Assembly: GCA_028599075.1 (NCBI GenBank)
Contig: JAQRMW010000041.1
Span: 1-64,000, forward strand
Reading direction: 5' to 3'
DNA: 64,000 bases
Source: Urechidicola sp.
Lineage (GTDB): Bacteria; Bacteroidota; Bacteroidia; Flavobacteriales; Flavobacteriaceae
Each line of letters begins with the position of its first letter. The first letter of the stretch is position 1. The translations under genes were made by a program, and so were the position numbers. The notes under the pieces are model-generated. The model saw only the letters and a program-made list of their open reading frames with translations. It made no database searches and was not told where the DNA came from. Positions 17,833 to 26,826 of this stretch are shown piece by piece.

Positions 17833-17958
17833 ATGAGAGGAGAATCAAACTTAGGAATATATATAGTTGCAGGAATAGTCGTCCTACATTTCATAGTTGG
17901 GTTTGCTTTCCTTATTTATAAAATGAATAAGAAACCAAAAAATAAGAAAGAAGAATAA
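17833..17958 (+). CDS. Small single-pass membrane protein (41 aa)
   Basis: A 41-residue ORF one base after the bshC stop: MRGESNLGIYIV, a hydrophobic helix of about 20 residues, and the charged tail KMNKKPKNKKEE. The positive-inside rule predicts a cytosolic C-terminus. The tight spacing to bshC suggests co-translation. I know of no function. Confidence 0.6.
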   Translation: MRGESNLGIYIVAGIVVLHFIVGFAFLIYKMNKKPKNKKEE

Positions 17959-18012
17959 CTTGTTTTAGATTCCCCCTACTCGGGAAAGATAACATCAATA
18001 AACACCAACAAA

Positions 18013-18040
18013 AAAGCCAAATCAATTAAGATTCGGCTTT
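18013..18040. terminator. Bidirectional terminator between bshC and lpdA
   Basis: AAAGCCAAATC (18013-18023) faces GATTCGGCTTT (18030-18040) with one mismatch. A-rich sequence on the left and T-rich on the right fit termination from either side between convergent genes. Confidence 0.65.
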
Positions 18041-18073
18041 ATCTATTGTTTTAAAGTCTAACGACTATTAATC

Positions 18074-19462
18074 TTATAAATGTATTACTTCATCATAAGC
18101 AGCAGCAACTGCTTCCATCACTGCCTCACTCATTGTTGGGTGTGGGTGAATTGATTTTAAAATTTCATGACCTGTAGTTTCTAATTTACGAGCAACAACT
18201 GCCTCGGCAATCATATCTGTAACTCCGGCACCAATCATATGGCATCCTAACCATTCACCATATTTAGCATCAAAAATTACTTTTACAAAACCATCTGGTG
18301 TTCCAGCTGTTTTTGCTTTTCCAGATGCTGAGAACGGAAATTTCCCAACCTTTAATTCGTAACCTGCTTCTTTAGCTTTTGCTTCTGTCATTCCTACACT
18401 TGCAATTTCTGGTGTTGCATACGTACAACCCGGAACGTTGCCATAATCAATAGAATCAACATGTAATCCAGCTAGTTTTTCTACACAAGTAATTCCTTCA
18501 GCAGAAGCAACATGTGCTAAAGCTTGACCTGGAACTACATCGCCAATAGCATAATATCCTGGTATATTTGTTTGGTAGAAATCGTTTACCAAAATTTTAT
18601 CACGGTCCACAACAATACCAACATCTTCCAATCCAATATTTTCGATATTCGATTTTATTCCAACAGCAGATAACAAAATATCTGCTTCTATTTTCTCTTC
18701 TCCTTTTTTGGTCTTTACAGTTGCAACAACTCCTTTTTTAGAAGTGTCAACTGACTCCACAGAAGAATTAGTCATCACTTTGATTCCAGATTTTTTTAAT
18801 GATCGTTGAAATTGTTTTGAGATATCAATATCTTCTACTGGAACCACATTAGGCATAAATTCAACAATAGTTACATCAGTTCCCATCGAATTGTAGAAAT
18901 GAGCAAACTCAACACCAATAGCTCCAGAACCAACAACAATCATCTTTTTTGGTTGCTCAGGAAGTGTCATTGCTTCACGATATCCAATTACTTTTTTACC
19001 ATCTTGTGGTAAACTTGGTAATTCTCTACTTCTAGCACCAGTTGCAATAATAATATTGTCTGCGCTGTATTCAGTTGTCTTTCCATCAGCATCCGTAACA
19101 TCAACTTTTTTACCAGTTTTAATTTTTCCGAAACCGTTAATCACATCAATTTTATTTTTTTTCATTAAAAATTGAACACCTTTACTCATACCATCTGCAA
19201 CACCACGACTTCGTTTTATGATAGCATCAAAATCTTTGTCAATAGCTTCTGCTTTTAATCCATACTCATCTACATGTTTTAAATAATCATATACCTGAGC
19301 ACTTTTAAGCAAAGCTTTAGTTGGGATACAACCCCAGTTTAAGCAGATGCCTCCAAGGTTTTCCTTTTCAACAATTGCAACTTTAAATCCGAGTTGTGAA
19401 GCTCTAATTCCGGTTACATATCCTCCAGGGCCAGATCCAATTATGATAATGTCGTAGTTCAT
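18074..19462 (-). CDS. lpdA: Dihydrolipoyl dehydrogenase
   Basis: A 462-residue E3 flavoprotein. FAD-binding GSGPGGY is at 10-16, the redox disulfide C40/C45 is in GGICLNWGCIPTK, the NAD-binding GSGAIGVEFAHFY follows, and the C-terminal His-Glu pair is in HPHPTMSEAV. It reoxidises dihydrolipoamide in 2-oxo acid dehydrogenase complexes and the glycine cleavage system. No E1 or E2 gene is adjacent. Lipoyl synthase LipA is encoded about 8 kb away on the same strand. Full-length and intact. Confidence 0.96.
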   Translation of the reverse strand: MNYDIIIIGSGPGGYVTGIRASQLGFKVAIVEKENLGGICLNWGCIPTKALLKSAQVYDYLKHVDEYGLKAEAIDKDFDAIIKRSRGVADGMSKGVQFLMKKNKIDVINGFGKIKTGKKVDVTDADGKTTEYSADNIIIATGARSRELPSLPQDGKKVIGYREAMTLPEQPKKMIVVGSGAIGVEFAHFYNSMGTDVTIVEFMPNVVPVEDIDISKQFQRSLKKSGIKVMTNSSVESVDTSKKGVVATVKTKKGEEKIEADILLSAVGIKSNIENIGLEDVGIVVDRDKILVNDFYQTNIPGYYAIGDVVPGQALAHVASAEGITCVEKLAGLHVDSIDYGNVPGCTYATPEIASVGMTEAKAKEAGYELKVGKFPFSASGKAKTAGTPDGFVKVIFDAKYGEWLGCHMIGAGVTDMIAEAVVARKLETTGHEILKSIHPHPTMSEAVMEAVAAAYDEVIHL

Positions 19463-19505
19463 TTTGTGTATTTTTTGTTGATTGTAAATCTTATTTTTTC
19501 GATTG

Positions 19506-19513
19506 CAAATTTA
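19506..19513 (-). promoter_or_regulatory. Putative -7 box (TAAATTTG) for lpdA
   Basis: On the minus strand TAAATTTG followed by CAATC, 43 bases upstream of the lpdA ATG, fits TAnnTTTG. There is no clear -33 element. Confidence 0.45.
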
Positions 19514-19619
19514 GTGAATAAATCTGAAAATAATTTAAAACATCTTTGCGAAGTAAATTTAAATTTACTGTGGCAATCTCAAGTTTTTATATTGATATGA
19601 CTATGTCTAATATTCCAAT

Positions 19620-19733
19620 GTCAGTTCGAGTGATTTTCGATTTAAGGAGAAAATAGTATTGAGAACTTTTCTATAACTTCTCGATACATTTTGATTTCGA
19701 TTTTCATCTCAATCAAAACACTCGAAGTGACGA
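19620..19733. repeat. Long inverted TTCGAGT/TATCGAGAA repeat element
   Basis: It starts GTCAGTTCGAGTGATTTTCG, contains TTGAGAACTT and CTTCTCGATACATTTTG in the middle, and ends AAACACTCGAAGTGACG, the inverse of its start. Related copies are near 21.79, 53.48, 61.76 and 62.12 kb. It occupies the gap between argS and lpdA. Confidence 0.7.
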
Positions 19734-19741
19734 AATTTGTG

Positions 19742-21517
19742 CTACATTCTTTCAGGAACCTCAATTCCTAATAAATTAAAAGCCGATTTAATAGTATCTC
19801 CTACTTTTTTAGACAAGCGTGTTCTAAACACTTTTTCTTCGAGATTTGTACTCCCTAGAATTGGCACTGATTGATAAAATGAATTGTATGCTTTTACCAA
19901 TTCATAAGTATAATTAGCTATTAATGCAGGACTGTGATTTTTAGCTCCAGCTTGAATCACTTCAGGAAACAACTGTAATTGTTTAATCACTTCTTTTTCC
20001 TTTGGATGAAGATTAACTCCTGAAGTTTCTTGATTAAAATCAAATTCAGCTTTTCTTAAGATTGACTGAATTCGAGCATAGGTGTATTGTATAAAAGGCC
20101 CTGTGTTTCCGTTAAAATCGATCGACTCTTTAGGATCGAATAAAATTCTCTTTTTAGGATCTACTTTTAATATATAATACTTTAATGCTCCTAAGCCGAT
20201 GGTTTTATATAGGCTTTCTTTCTCTTCGTTTGAATAGCCTTCTAGTTTTCCTAATTCTTCAGAAATATCTCTTGCGGTGTTTACCATTTCAATCATTAAA
20301 TCATCTGCATCTACTACTGTGCCTTCTCTTGATTTCATTTTACCTGAAGGTAAATCTACCATTCCATAAGACAAATGAAAAAGGTTGTCTGCCCAATCAA
20401 ACCCTAATTTTTTAAGAATTAGAAAGAGTACTTTAAAGTGATAATCTTGTTCGTTACCAACGGTATATGTCAATCCTTTTAAATCATAATCTTTAAAACG
20501 TTCAATCGCAGTTCCGATATCTTGGGTCATATAAACGGCTGTGCCGTCAGAACGTAAAACAATTTTTTCGTCCAAGCCTTCATCTGTCAAATCAATCCAA
20601 ACAGAACCATCGTCTTTTCTGTAAAATACTTCAGATGCTAATCCGTTTGTTACGACATCTTTCCCTAAAAGATAAGTGTTACTTTCGTAATAATTCTTGT
20701 CAAAATCAACGCCCAATTCTTTGTATGTTACATCAAAACCATCATATACCCATTGGTTCATCATTTTCCAGAGGTCAACAGTTTCTTTATCACCAGCTTC
20801 CCATTGAAGCAACATCTTTTGTGCTTCGAGTAGGAGTGGAGCTTGTTTTTTTGCTTCTTCCTCTGTAGCGCCAGAAGCAATTAAATCAGCTATTTCTTTT
20901 TTATATTCTTGATCAAATTTTACATAATAATTACCTACCAACTTATCACCTTTTAATCCGGTACTTTCTGGAGTTTCATTATTTCCGAAAAGTTTCCACG
21001 CCAACATGCTCTTACAAATATGGATTCCACGGTCATTGATAATCTGAGTTTTGTAAACGGTGTTACCTGCAGCAGCAATAATCTCAGCAACAGCATATCC
21101 TAAGAGGTTATTTCTAATATGCCCTAAATGCAGAGGTTTGTTTGTGTTGGGTGAAGAATACTCAACCATTACTGATTTATCTGAAGGGTTTGGGTTTGTA
21201 ATACCAAAATTATCAGAGGTAAATATTTTATTGAAATCATTGATAAAAGTAGTGTTAGCAATTACCAAATTAAGGAACCCTTTAACCACATTAAAGTCAG
21301 ATACTTCTATAACATTTTCTTTTAAATACTCACCAATCTTGGTTCCTATTTCAACAGGATTACCTTTTACAAAACGTAAAAAAGCAAATACAACAATAGT
21401 AATATCTCCTTCAAAATCTTTACGAGTTGCTTGGAACTCTACCGAATTAATTTCAGTATTATAAATAGATTTGAATGCTTCTTTTACGGCAGTTTCAATG
21501 GTATTTTGAATATTCAT
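19742..21517 (-). CDS. argS: Arginyl-tRNA synthetase
   Basis: A 591-residue class I synthetase with the start at 21517 (MNIQNTIETAVKEAF); the frame can be extended by 8 residues to 21541 but that start is untypical. The N-terminal ArgRS tRNA-binding domain (about 1-100), the HIGH motif as HLGH in NTNKPLHLGHIRNN, the KMSKS equivalent GKMKSREGT and the C-terminal DALR anticodon-binding domain ending GIEVPERM are all present. It charges tRNA-Arg. Monocistronic. Confidence 0.96.
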   Translation of the reverse strand: MNIQNTIETAVKEAFKSIYNTEINSVEFQATRKDFEGDITIVVFAFLRFVKGNPVEIGTKIGEYLKENVIEVSDFNVVKGFLNLVIANTTFINDFNKIFTSDNFGITNPNPSDKSVMVEYSSPNTNKPLHLGHIRNNLLGYAVAEIIAAAGNTVYKTQIINDRGIHICKSMLAWKLFGNNETPESTGLKGDKLVGNYYVKFDQEYKKEIADLIASGATEEEAKKQAPLLLEAQKMLLQWEAGDKETVDLWKMMNQWVYDGFDVTYKELGVDFDKNYYESNTYLLGKDVVTNGLASEVFYRKDDGSVWIDLTDEGLDEKIVLRSDGTAVYMTQDIGTAIERFKDYDLKGLTYTVGNEQDYHFKVLFLILKKLGFDWADNLFHLSYGMVDLPSGKMKSREGTVVDADDLMIEMVNTARDISEELGKLEGYSNEEKESLYKTIGLGALKYYILKVDPKKRILFDPKESIDFNGNTGPFIQYTYARIQSILRKAEFDFNQETSGVNLHPKEKEVIKQLQLFPEVIQAGAKNHSPALIANYTYELVKAYNSFYQSVPILGSTNLEEKVFRTRLSKKVGDTIKSAFNLLGIEVPERM

Positions 21518-21538
21518 CTTGATAAAAAAATTGAAATG

Positions 21539-21546
21539 CAAATTTA
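21539..21546 (-). promoter_or_regulatory. Putative -7 box (TAAATTTG) for argS
   Basis: TAAATTTG on the minus strand, 21 bases upstream of the argS ATG, matches TAnnTTTG. Confidence 0.5.
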
Positions 21547-21767
21547 CAATAAAAAAAACACGTCTTTGCGAGGCAATGTTATTATTTTTCAGGTTGAAAT
21601 ACCTTTTTAAATTGCCGAAGCAATCTCTTCATGAAATGAGACTGCCACAAAAACTGCATTTAATTTTGTTTTTTCGCAGAGACCTAAGAGTATTATCTTT
21701 CACGAGATTCCGATAGCTATCGTTTCGGGAACCCATCTTTTTATTAATTTAAATTTTTATAAAAAAT

Positions 21768-21813
21768 GTTCTCGATACAAAATTCTTTATCAAGAATTTC
21801 ACTCGAACTGACG
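21768..21813. repeat. Inverted-repeat arm (TTCTCGATAC...CACTCGAACTGACG)
   Basis: TGTTCTCGATACAAAATTC then AATTTCACTCGAACTGACG: the same elements as the right half of the copies near 53.5 and 62.1 kb, placed just before the YkgJ promoter. Confidence 0.7.
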
Positions 21814-21821
21814 CTTATAAG

Positions 21822-21829
21822 TATATTTG
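21822..21829 (+). promoter_or_regulatory. Putative -7 box (TATATTTG) for the YkgJ gene
   Basis: TATATTTG ends only 4 bases before the ATG at 21834. If the usual 5-7 base distance to the start site holds, the transcript would be nearly leaderless. Confidence 0.45.
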
Positions 21830-21833
21830 CAGT

Positions 21834-22331
21834 ATGCTAAAACCGACACCAGAAGAATTATCGATACTCGCCAAAGAAACTTTTGTCGAAACAAAAAAAT
21901 ATTTTCAAAAGTTAAAAAAGCGTCAACAAAAAAGATTGGACCCTTTGATGCAAGATTTGCATGAAAAGGAATTTGAAAAAACAGATTGCTTGGAGTGTGG
22001 TAATTGTTGTAAGACTTCTAGTCCGATTGTGACAGAAAAAGATATTCAAAGGATTGCAAAACATTTGCGTATCAAAGAAGTAAAGTTTGTTGAGCAATAT
22101 TTAGAACGAGATGGGGACGATTATTACGTAATGCAAGAGGTGCCTTGTGTGTTTTTAGACACCGATAATTCTTGTTTTATTTATGACGTTCGCCCAAAGG
22201 CATGTAAAGAATATCCGCATACTAATCGACGTAAATTTATTCAACTAACAGATTTGACACTTAAAAATATTGAAATTTGTCCTGCGACTTATAATATTAT
22301 TGAGGAATTGAAAAAGAAATTGCCATTGTAG
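21834..22331 (+). CDS. YkgJ family cysteine-cluster protein
   Basis: A 165-residue cytosolic protein with the YkgJ/UPF0153 Zn- or Fe-chelating pattern: CLECGNCCKT at about 55-64, then CVFLDTDNSCFIYDVRPKAC and a late IEICPAT cysteine. The family probably binds a metal or an iron-sulfur cluster; its function is not known. The N-terminal third is a helical, charged region. Convergent with the NamZ-like gene, with 2 bases between stops. Confidence 0.88.
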   Translation: MLKPTPEELSILAKETFVETKKYFQKLKKRQQKRLDPLMQDLHEKEFEKTDCLECGNCCKTSSPIVTEKDIQRIAKHLRIKEVKFVEQYLERDGDDYYVMQEVPCVFLDTDNSCFIYDVRPKACKEYPHTNRRKFIQLTDLTLKNIEICPATYNIIEELKKKLPL

Positions 22332-22333
22332 AT

Positions 22334-23545
22334 TTATTTATAAAGAAGATATTTTTCTTTAATTTTTTTAAATTTCTCCAAATCTTTTTGCCAAGAGGCT
22401 CTAATTTCTTTTGAATTCAAACCAGATTCTAATTGCTGTTGTAGTTTTAAAGTACCTGCATGTACGGTAAACGTTTTTCCAAAAAAGGCTTTATCTTTTG
22501 GTGTCTTCTGATAAGCATCCACTAAAAATGAAATATCAACTTTACTTAGTTTTTTAGTTTGGGTTAAATCAACACCATAACATTTTTCTCCATCAAACTT
22601 TGGGTACTTAGAACCAAAATTTGGTTTTGGAGTATAGTAAAAATCACTCTCAGGAAAGAAAGGAGCACCGTATCGTTGGAATTGAAATTCTGTTCCGCGC
22701 CCTGCATTTATGATGGTGCCTTCAAAAAATCCTAAACTTGGGTATAGATTGATAGATGTATCATTTGGTAAATTCGGTGAAGGACGAATCGGTAAATGGT
22801 ATTCGCTTTGATGGTCATAATTCTCTAGGGTAATAATGTCAATTTCACATTGCATCCCATCTTTCAGCCATTTTTCTCCGTTCACCATTTGGGCATACTC
22901 ACCGATGGTCATTCCATAAACTAATGGAATAGGATATAAACCAACAAAAGAAGAATGTTCGGGCTCTAAAGTTGGTCCGTCAATATAATGCCCATTTGGG
23001 TTAGGTCTATCTAGAATCAGCATCGGAATCCCTTTTTCAGCACAAGCTTCCATCATATTACTCATGGTAGATATGTAGGTATAAAAACGAACACCCACGT
23101 CTTGAATATCAAAAATTACAATATCAATATCTTCTAGCAGCTCTAATTTTGGTTTTCTATTTTTTCCAAAAAGAGAAAAAACGGGTAAGTTGGTTTTAGT
23201 GTCAATTCCGTCAGCAACATGTTCGCCGGCATCTGCTTTACCTCTAAAACCATGTTCTGGAGCAAATACTTTTACGATGTTTATTTTTTGGCTGATTAGA
23301 GAGTCAACTAGATGTACGTAAGTTGCATCATCTTTAAAAATAACACTGGTTTGATTTGCAACTACAGCAACATTCTTCCCTTTTAGTAGGGCTAAGTATT
23401 TTGTTGTTTGATTCGCAGCAACTACAATTTTGTTTTGAGGAGCAATATCAGTACTTGAATTACAAGAATATCCATAAAAAATGAACAATGAAAGCATCAA
23501 AATAACTAAAAAGAAATATGTATTTTTGAAACGAAAACCTAGCAT
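22334..23545 (-). CDS. DUF1343 / NamZ-type exo-beta-N-acetylmuramidase
   Basis: About 403 residues with an N-terminal hydrophobic signal (FFLVILMLSLFIFYGYSC, possibly lipidated at the Cys). It matches DUF1343, whose founding member NamZ releases terminal MurNAc from peptidoglycan fragments. Family segments VVANQTSV, FAPEHGFRGKADAGEHV, DIVIFDIQDVGVRFYTYIS and GRGTEFQFQRYGAPFFP are visible. It likely acts in the periplasm in cell-wall recycling. Start choice: ATG at 23545 avoids overlap with the divergent permease gene; ATG at 23578 is possible. No other muropeptide-recycling gene is adjacent. Confidence 0.87.
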   Translation of the reverse strand: MLGFRFKNTYFFLVILMLSLFIFYGYSCNSSTDIAPQNKIVVAANQTTKYLALLKGKNVAVVANQTSVIFKDDATYVHLVDSLISQKINIVKVFAPEHGFRGKADAGEHVADGIDTKTNLPVFSLFGKNRKPKLELLEDIDIVIFDIQDVGVRFYTYISTMSNMMEACAEKGIPMLILDRPNPNGHYIDGPTLEPEHSSFVGLYPIPLVYGMTIGEYAQMVNGEKWLKDGMQCEIDIITLENYDHQSEYHLPIRPSPNLPNDTSINLYPSLGFFEGTIINAGRGTEFQFQRYGAPFFPESDFYYTPKPNFGSKYPKFDGEKCYGVDLTQTKKLSKVDISFLVDAYQKTPKDKAFFGKTFTVHAGTLKLQQQLESGLNSKEIRASWQKDLEKFKKIKEKYLLYK

Positions 23546-23553
23546 ACCTAAAA

Positions 23554-24792
23554 TTGAATTACGAATTATTTTTAGCAAAACGACTCATTGCCGCAAAGCA
23601 GCATAAAAGTAGTATATCGTCGCCAATAATAAAAATTGCCATCATAGCAATTTCATTGGGTATTGTAATTATGATGATTGCAATTGCTACTGGGGTTGGA
23701 CTTCAAGAAAAAATTAGAGAGAAAATTTCGGGGTTTAATGGCCATGTTCAAATCACAAATTTTGACAATAACAATTCACAAATTACGCTAATCCCAATAG
23801 ATAAGCAGCAAGATTTTTATCCTGAATTTAAATCAGTTAAAGATGTTGAAAGAGTTCAGGTGTATGCAACCAAAGCAGGAATCATAAGAACAAAAACTGA
23901 ATTTGAAGGTGTTGTTGTAAAAGGTGTTGGAGCAGATTATGACTGGAGCTTTTTTAAAGAATATTTGATAGACGGTGAGTTGCCTAATTATAAAGGAGAA
24001 AAAAGGTCTCAAGATGTTTTATTATCACAATATGTGGTAGATAGATTGGGTTTTAATGTAGGTGATGAATTCAATACTTTTTTTCTAAAAGAAGATACCA
24101 ATCGCCCACCAAGTGTGAGAGTTTACACTTTGGTTGGGATTTACAATTCGGGGTTTCAAGAGTTTGATGAAACCATTATGATGGCAGATATTAGACAAGT
24201 GCAGCACCTTAATAATTGGAAAGAAAATCAAGTTGGAGGCTTTGAAGTTTTTGTCGATAATTTTGATGATATCAGCAAAAAAGGAAATGAGATTTATAGA
24301 GAAATTCCACCCAATTTAAACACACAAACTATCACAAATAAATTTGCAGGGGTTTTTGAATGGATAAAACTTTTTGATAATAATATCATACTCATCATAA
24401 TTATTATGGTATTGGTTGCAGGTATCAATATGATTACAGCTTTACTAGTATTGATTTTAGAGAGGACTCAAATGATCGGTATTTTAAAAGCTTTGGGAAG
24501 TAATAATTGGAGCATTAGAAAAATATTTTTATACAATGCGTTTCACTTAATCATTAGAGGTTTGTTTTGGGGGAATCTCATCGGATTATCTATCTTATTA
24601 GCACAACACTATTTTGGGTTTGTGACTTTAGATCCAGAAACTTATTATGTAAAAGAAGCCCCTGTATATATCAATATTGGATATATTCTCCTGCTAAATG
24701 TAAGCACCTTGATTTTGTGTCTAGTGATGTTATTACTACCCTCATGGATTATCACTAAGATAAGTCCTGTAAAGGCAATAAAGTTTGATTAG
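23554..24792 (+). CDS. LolC/LolE-type ABC transporter permease
   Basis: A 412-residue FtsX/MacB-fold permease with one N-terminal membrane helix (about 25-50), a large periplasmic domain (about 50-270) and three C-terminal helices. The LERTQMIGILKALG coupling motif and NGHVQITNF after the first helix resemble LolC/LolE, which extract lipoproteins for transport to the outer membrane. No ATG fits; TTG at 23554 gives MNYELFLAKRLIAAK, the family-typical start. It lacks an adjacent LolD ATPase gene. It is divergent from the NamZ-like gene with an 8-base gap, so promoters must overlap the coding starts. Confidence 0.87.
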   Translation: MNYELFLAKRLIAAKQHKSSISSPIIKIAIIAISLGIVIMMIAIATGVGLQEKIREKISGFNGHVQITNFDNNNSQITLIPIDKQQDFYPEFKSVKDVERVQVYATKAGIIRTKTEFEGVVVKGVGADYDWSFFKEYLIDGELPNYKGEKRSQDVLLSQYVVDRLGFNVGDEFNTFFLKEDTNRPPSVRVYTLVGIYNSGFQEFDETIMMADIRQVQHLNNWKENQVGGFEVFVDNFDDISKKGNEIYREIPPNLNTQTITNKFAGVFEWIKLFDNNIILIIIIMVLVAGINMITALLVLILERTQMIGILKALGSNNWSIRKIFLYNAFHLIIRGLFWGNLIGLSILLAQHYFGFVTLDPETYYVKEAPVYINIGYILLLNVSTLILCLVMLLLPSWIITKISPVKAIKFD

Positions 24793-24794
24793 TA

Positions 24795-25439
24795 TTATTT
24801 TTTAAAACTATATTTCACTCCGATATTTATAAAATTATTGTCTGTAGAATTTGGGGCTATAAACGTAGGTGAGTCATTGCGGTCTTTTCCTAAGCCTTTG
24901 TATTCAAATTCACTATAAACAGCAATTTGAGGATTGAAATAATAGCTAAAACCAATTCCAAAATTATAATCAATAAAGAAAGTTGGATAATCTGTTCTTT
25001 CATCAGGTAGATAATAATATTCACTAACAGTTTCTTGATTGAAGGCTAAGCCAATTTTTAAATTCCCTCTAAAATTTTGAAAAATTCTGTATTCCCATTT
25101 TATATTTAATGGCAGTGATATTGCTTCTCCATTAAACCTTCGATAATAAGTAAGGTCAACTGTTGAGTTATATTCATTATAAATTATTCCGTGAGATTCT
25201 CCAATTTTAAAATATTTTAACCTTGCAGTAACACTCCATTTTTTTGCAAAATAGTATTCGGCTATAAATCCTCCTTGAAAAGATTTTTTGGATTCATTAT
25301 AATTATAGGAAGTAATTGTATTTAAGCCTAATTCTACACCAAACAACCATTTTTTATTTAGATCAATAATATTATTTTCCTGTGAAAATATTCCTATGGT
25401 CGAGAAAGTAAATAAAATTAAAGGTAGAACTTTTTTCAT
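24795..25439 (-). CDS. Outer-membrane beta-barrel protein
   Basis: A 214-residue protein with a cleavable signal peptide (MKKVLPLILFTFSTIGIFS-Q), then alternating amphipathic strands rich in Tyr, Phe and Asn ending in FINIGVKYSFKK, the terminal aromatic signature of outer-membrane barrels. It resembles small 8-stranded barrels of the PorT/OmpW-like type. No binding motif is seen. Convergent with the permease gene. Confidence 0.75.
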   Translation of the reverse strand: MKKVLPLILFTFSTIGIFSQENNIIDLNKKWLFGVELGLNTITSYNYNESKKSFQGGFIAEYYFAKKWSVTARLKYFKIGESHGIIYNEYNSTVDLTYYRRFNGEAISLPLNIKWEYRIFQNFRGNLKIGLAFNQETVSEYYYLPDERTDYPTFFIDYNFGIGFSYYFNPQIAVYSEFEYKGLGKDRNDSPTFIAPNSTDNNFINIGVKYSFKK

Positions 25440-25577
25440 TTTTGTTTAGTTTGTAAAAAGAACAACGATTTTTTGAAAGACATAGTATTAGGTATAAGTA
25501 ACAAATTTAGAAAAGAGAACTGAATGGGAAACTGAAAGCATCTTATTAAATAGGCAGGTTTAAAAAGCTAATTATTT

Positions 25578-25931
25578 TCAATCTTCTTTTTTAATAACCT
25601 CAATTTCATTTGCCATATCTTTCAATTTTTGAAAAGCATACGGAATCGTTTCTTTCAAAATGGTATAGCCAATAAAATATTTTCTGATGACTTTGTTAGA
25701 AAGTAAATAGGTACTCAGCAAACTCCCGAGAGGACTTGTAATAATATCTTTAAATCCAACCGAAGTAAGTGTTTCAAAAACAGATCCTTTTAAAGATTCT
25801 CCTTTATCCAAAGAACTTGCAAATTTTATGAGTTTGTTGTTTTGAAAATCGGCTTCTTGTAAAGAAATTTCTTCTTTCAATTCTTTTTTCGCATTGAGCA
25901 AATCTTGGTATGTATTAATCTTATTGGTCAT
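25578..25931 (-). CDS. Hypothetical helical protein of the YtxH/holin-like operon
   Basis: A 117-residue protein with a charged coiled-coil N-terminus (DLLNAKKELKEEISLQ) and a weakly hydrophobic centre (ITSPLGSLLSTYLLSNKVIRKYFIGYTIL). It is the third gene of a three-gene operon with a holin-like and a YtxH protein, spaced 9 bases from the previous gene. Such trios are common in Flavobacteriaceae; function unknown, probably membrane-associated. Confidence 0.65.
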   Translation of the reverse strand: MTNKINTYQDLLNAKKELKEEISLQEADFQNNKLIKFASSLDKGESLKGSVFETLTSVGFKDIITSPLGSLLSTYLLSNKVIRKYFIGYTILKETIPYAFQKLKDMANEIEVIKKED

Positions 25932-25940
25932 AGCTAGCCT

Positions 25941-26276
25941 TTATTCGTTTTCTGTTTTTTCTTCTTGATTCAATGCGGATTGTACAATAGCATCTTTGAT
26001 GTTTTTATCGATTTTTGATTTTCCGAAGAAGAAATACAATAGAAACATAAGAAGGTATATGCCAGCTACTACAACAAACCCTAAGCTAAAACTATTGAGT
26101 ATTTCTGAAAACCAATAAGCCAGAGAAAAACTCAACATCATTAAAATAAAAAGTATAAAAACAAGGATGATAAATGAGCTAACTAAGCCAGAAGCCATAT
26201 TAGCAAATACGCCAACCAATTCTAGTTTTATCAATTGAAAACGTTTTTCGATATAATTTTTTAGTGAATCTATCAT
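25941..26276 (-). CDS. Phage-holin-like (DUF1469/Holin-X type) membrane protein
   Basis: A 111-residue protein with an amphipathic N-terminus (DSLKNYIEKRFQLIKLELVG) and two transmembrane helices (about 33-57 and 70-92), followed by a charged tail. This is the layout of the holin-X/DUF1469 family, which despite the name is chromosomal and often accompanies stress or envelope genes. There is no lysin gene nearby, so a phage lysis role is unlikely. Middle gene of the operon. Confidence 0.75.
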   Translation of the reverse strand: MIDSLKNYIEKRFQLIKLELVGVFANMASGLVSSFIILVFILFILMMLSFSLAYWFSEILNSFSLGFVVVAGIYLLMFLLYFFFGKSKIDKNIKDAIVQSALNQEEKTENE

Positions 26277-26284
26277 AACAATGT

Positions 26285-26632
26285 TTAGGTTTTTTCAGAA
26301 TTTAAATTTGCAGCTTGCTTTTTTAAGTCTTTGATCTTAGCTTCAATTTCATGTTCTAAATCTTTCACTTTTTTAGCAACAGCATCGTACTCTTCTTTTG
26401 CTTTTCCTTTTAAGTTTCGAAATTGATTTTTAATATCATCGATGGTTTCTTTATCTAACTTTGAGGAGAGTTTATTTAGCTTCTTATCTAAATCCTCTTT
26501 GAAATCTGTAGCAGTTTCTTTTATTTTTTCTCTAGTTTCTTTTCCTGATGTTGGTGCAATCATCAGTCCTGCAACAGCTCCAGCAGCAACTCCAACAATT
26601 AATCCCAGTAATAATTTTGAATCGTTCGACAT
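26285..26632 (-). CDS. YtxH domain protein
   Basis: A 115-residue protein with an N-terminal glycine- and alanine-rich membrane helix (LLLGLIVGVAAGAVAGLMIAP) followed by TSGKETREKIKETA, the YtxH signature, and a long charged coiled coil to the end. YtxH proteins are general-stress-linked, membrane-anchored helical proteins. First gene of the operon, 8 bases before the holin-like gene. Confidence 0.82.
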   Translation of the reverse strand: MSNDSKLLLGLIVGVAAGAVAGLMIAPTSGKETREKIKETATDFKEDLDKKLNKLSSKLDKETIDDIKNQFRNLKGKAKEEYDAVAKKVKDLEHEIEAKIKDLKKQAANLNSEKT

Positions 26633-26681
26633 TTCTTTTTCATTTTAAGATAAAGTAAAGATACTCATTTTAGCATAAAAA

Positions 26682-26707
26682 AAGCATCCGCTAAAAAACG
26701 GATGCTT
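26682..26707 (-). terminator. Intrinsic terminator after lipA
   Basis: AAGCATCCG (26682-26690) pairs with CGGATGCTT (26699-26707). On the minus strand the hairpin is followed by a T-rich run (complement of the A run just left of it). It lies 120 bases after the lipA stop and separates it from the YtxH operon. Confidence 0.75.
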
Positions 26708-26826
26708 CAACTAACTAAACTTATTCAAATTACTTTATTATGAAACAAGGTCTACTAACCCCTTGTCGAAATATAAATTGCAATTTATATGCCAAAGCAT
26801 ATTGTTAAAAGTTAATAATTTGTTAA

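Larger units (their letters stand above)
21518..21833. other. Repeat-rich intergenic region argS / YkgJ
   Basis: This 316-base divergent region holds no credible gene. It contains the argS -7 box, a degenerate element from about 21560 to 21655 (CGTCTTTGCGAGGC ... GCCGAAGCAATCTC) typical of Bacteroidota intergenic repeats, a CCGATAGCTATCG palindrome (21710-21722), one arm of the TATCGAGAA/TTCGAGT family (21768-21813), and the YkgJ promoter. Confidence 0.65.

Noticed and set aside
25941-26276. Phage lysis module suggested by the holin-like protein
   Set aside because: No endolysin, spanin or structural phage gene is nearby; holin-like and YtxH proteins form a normal chromosomal operon here.
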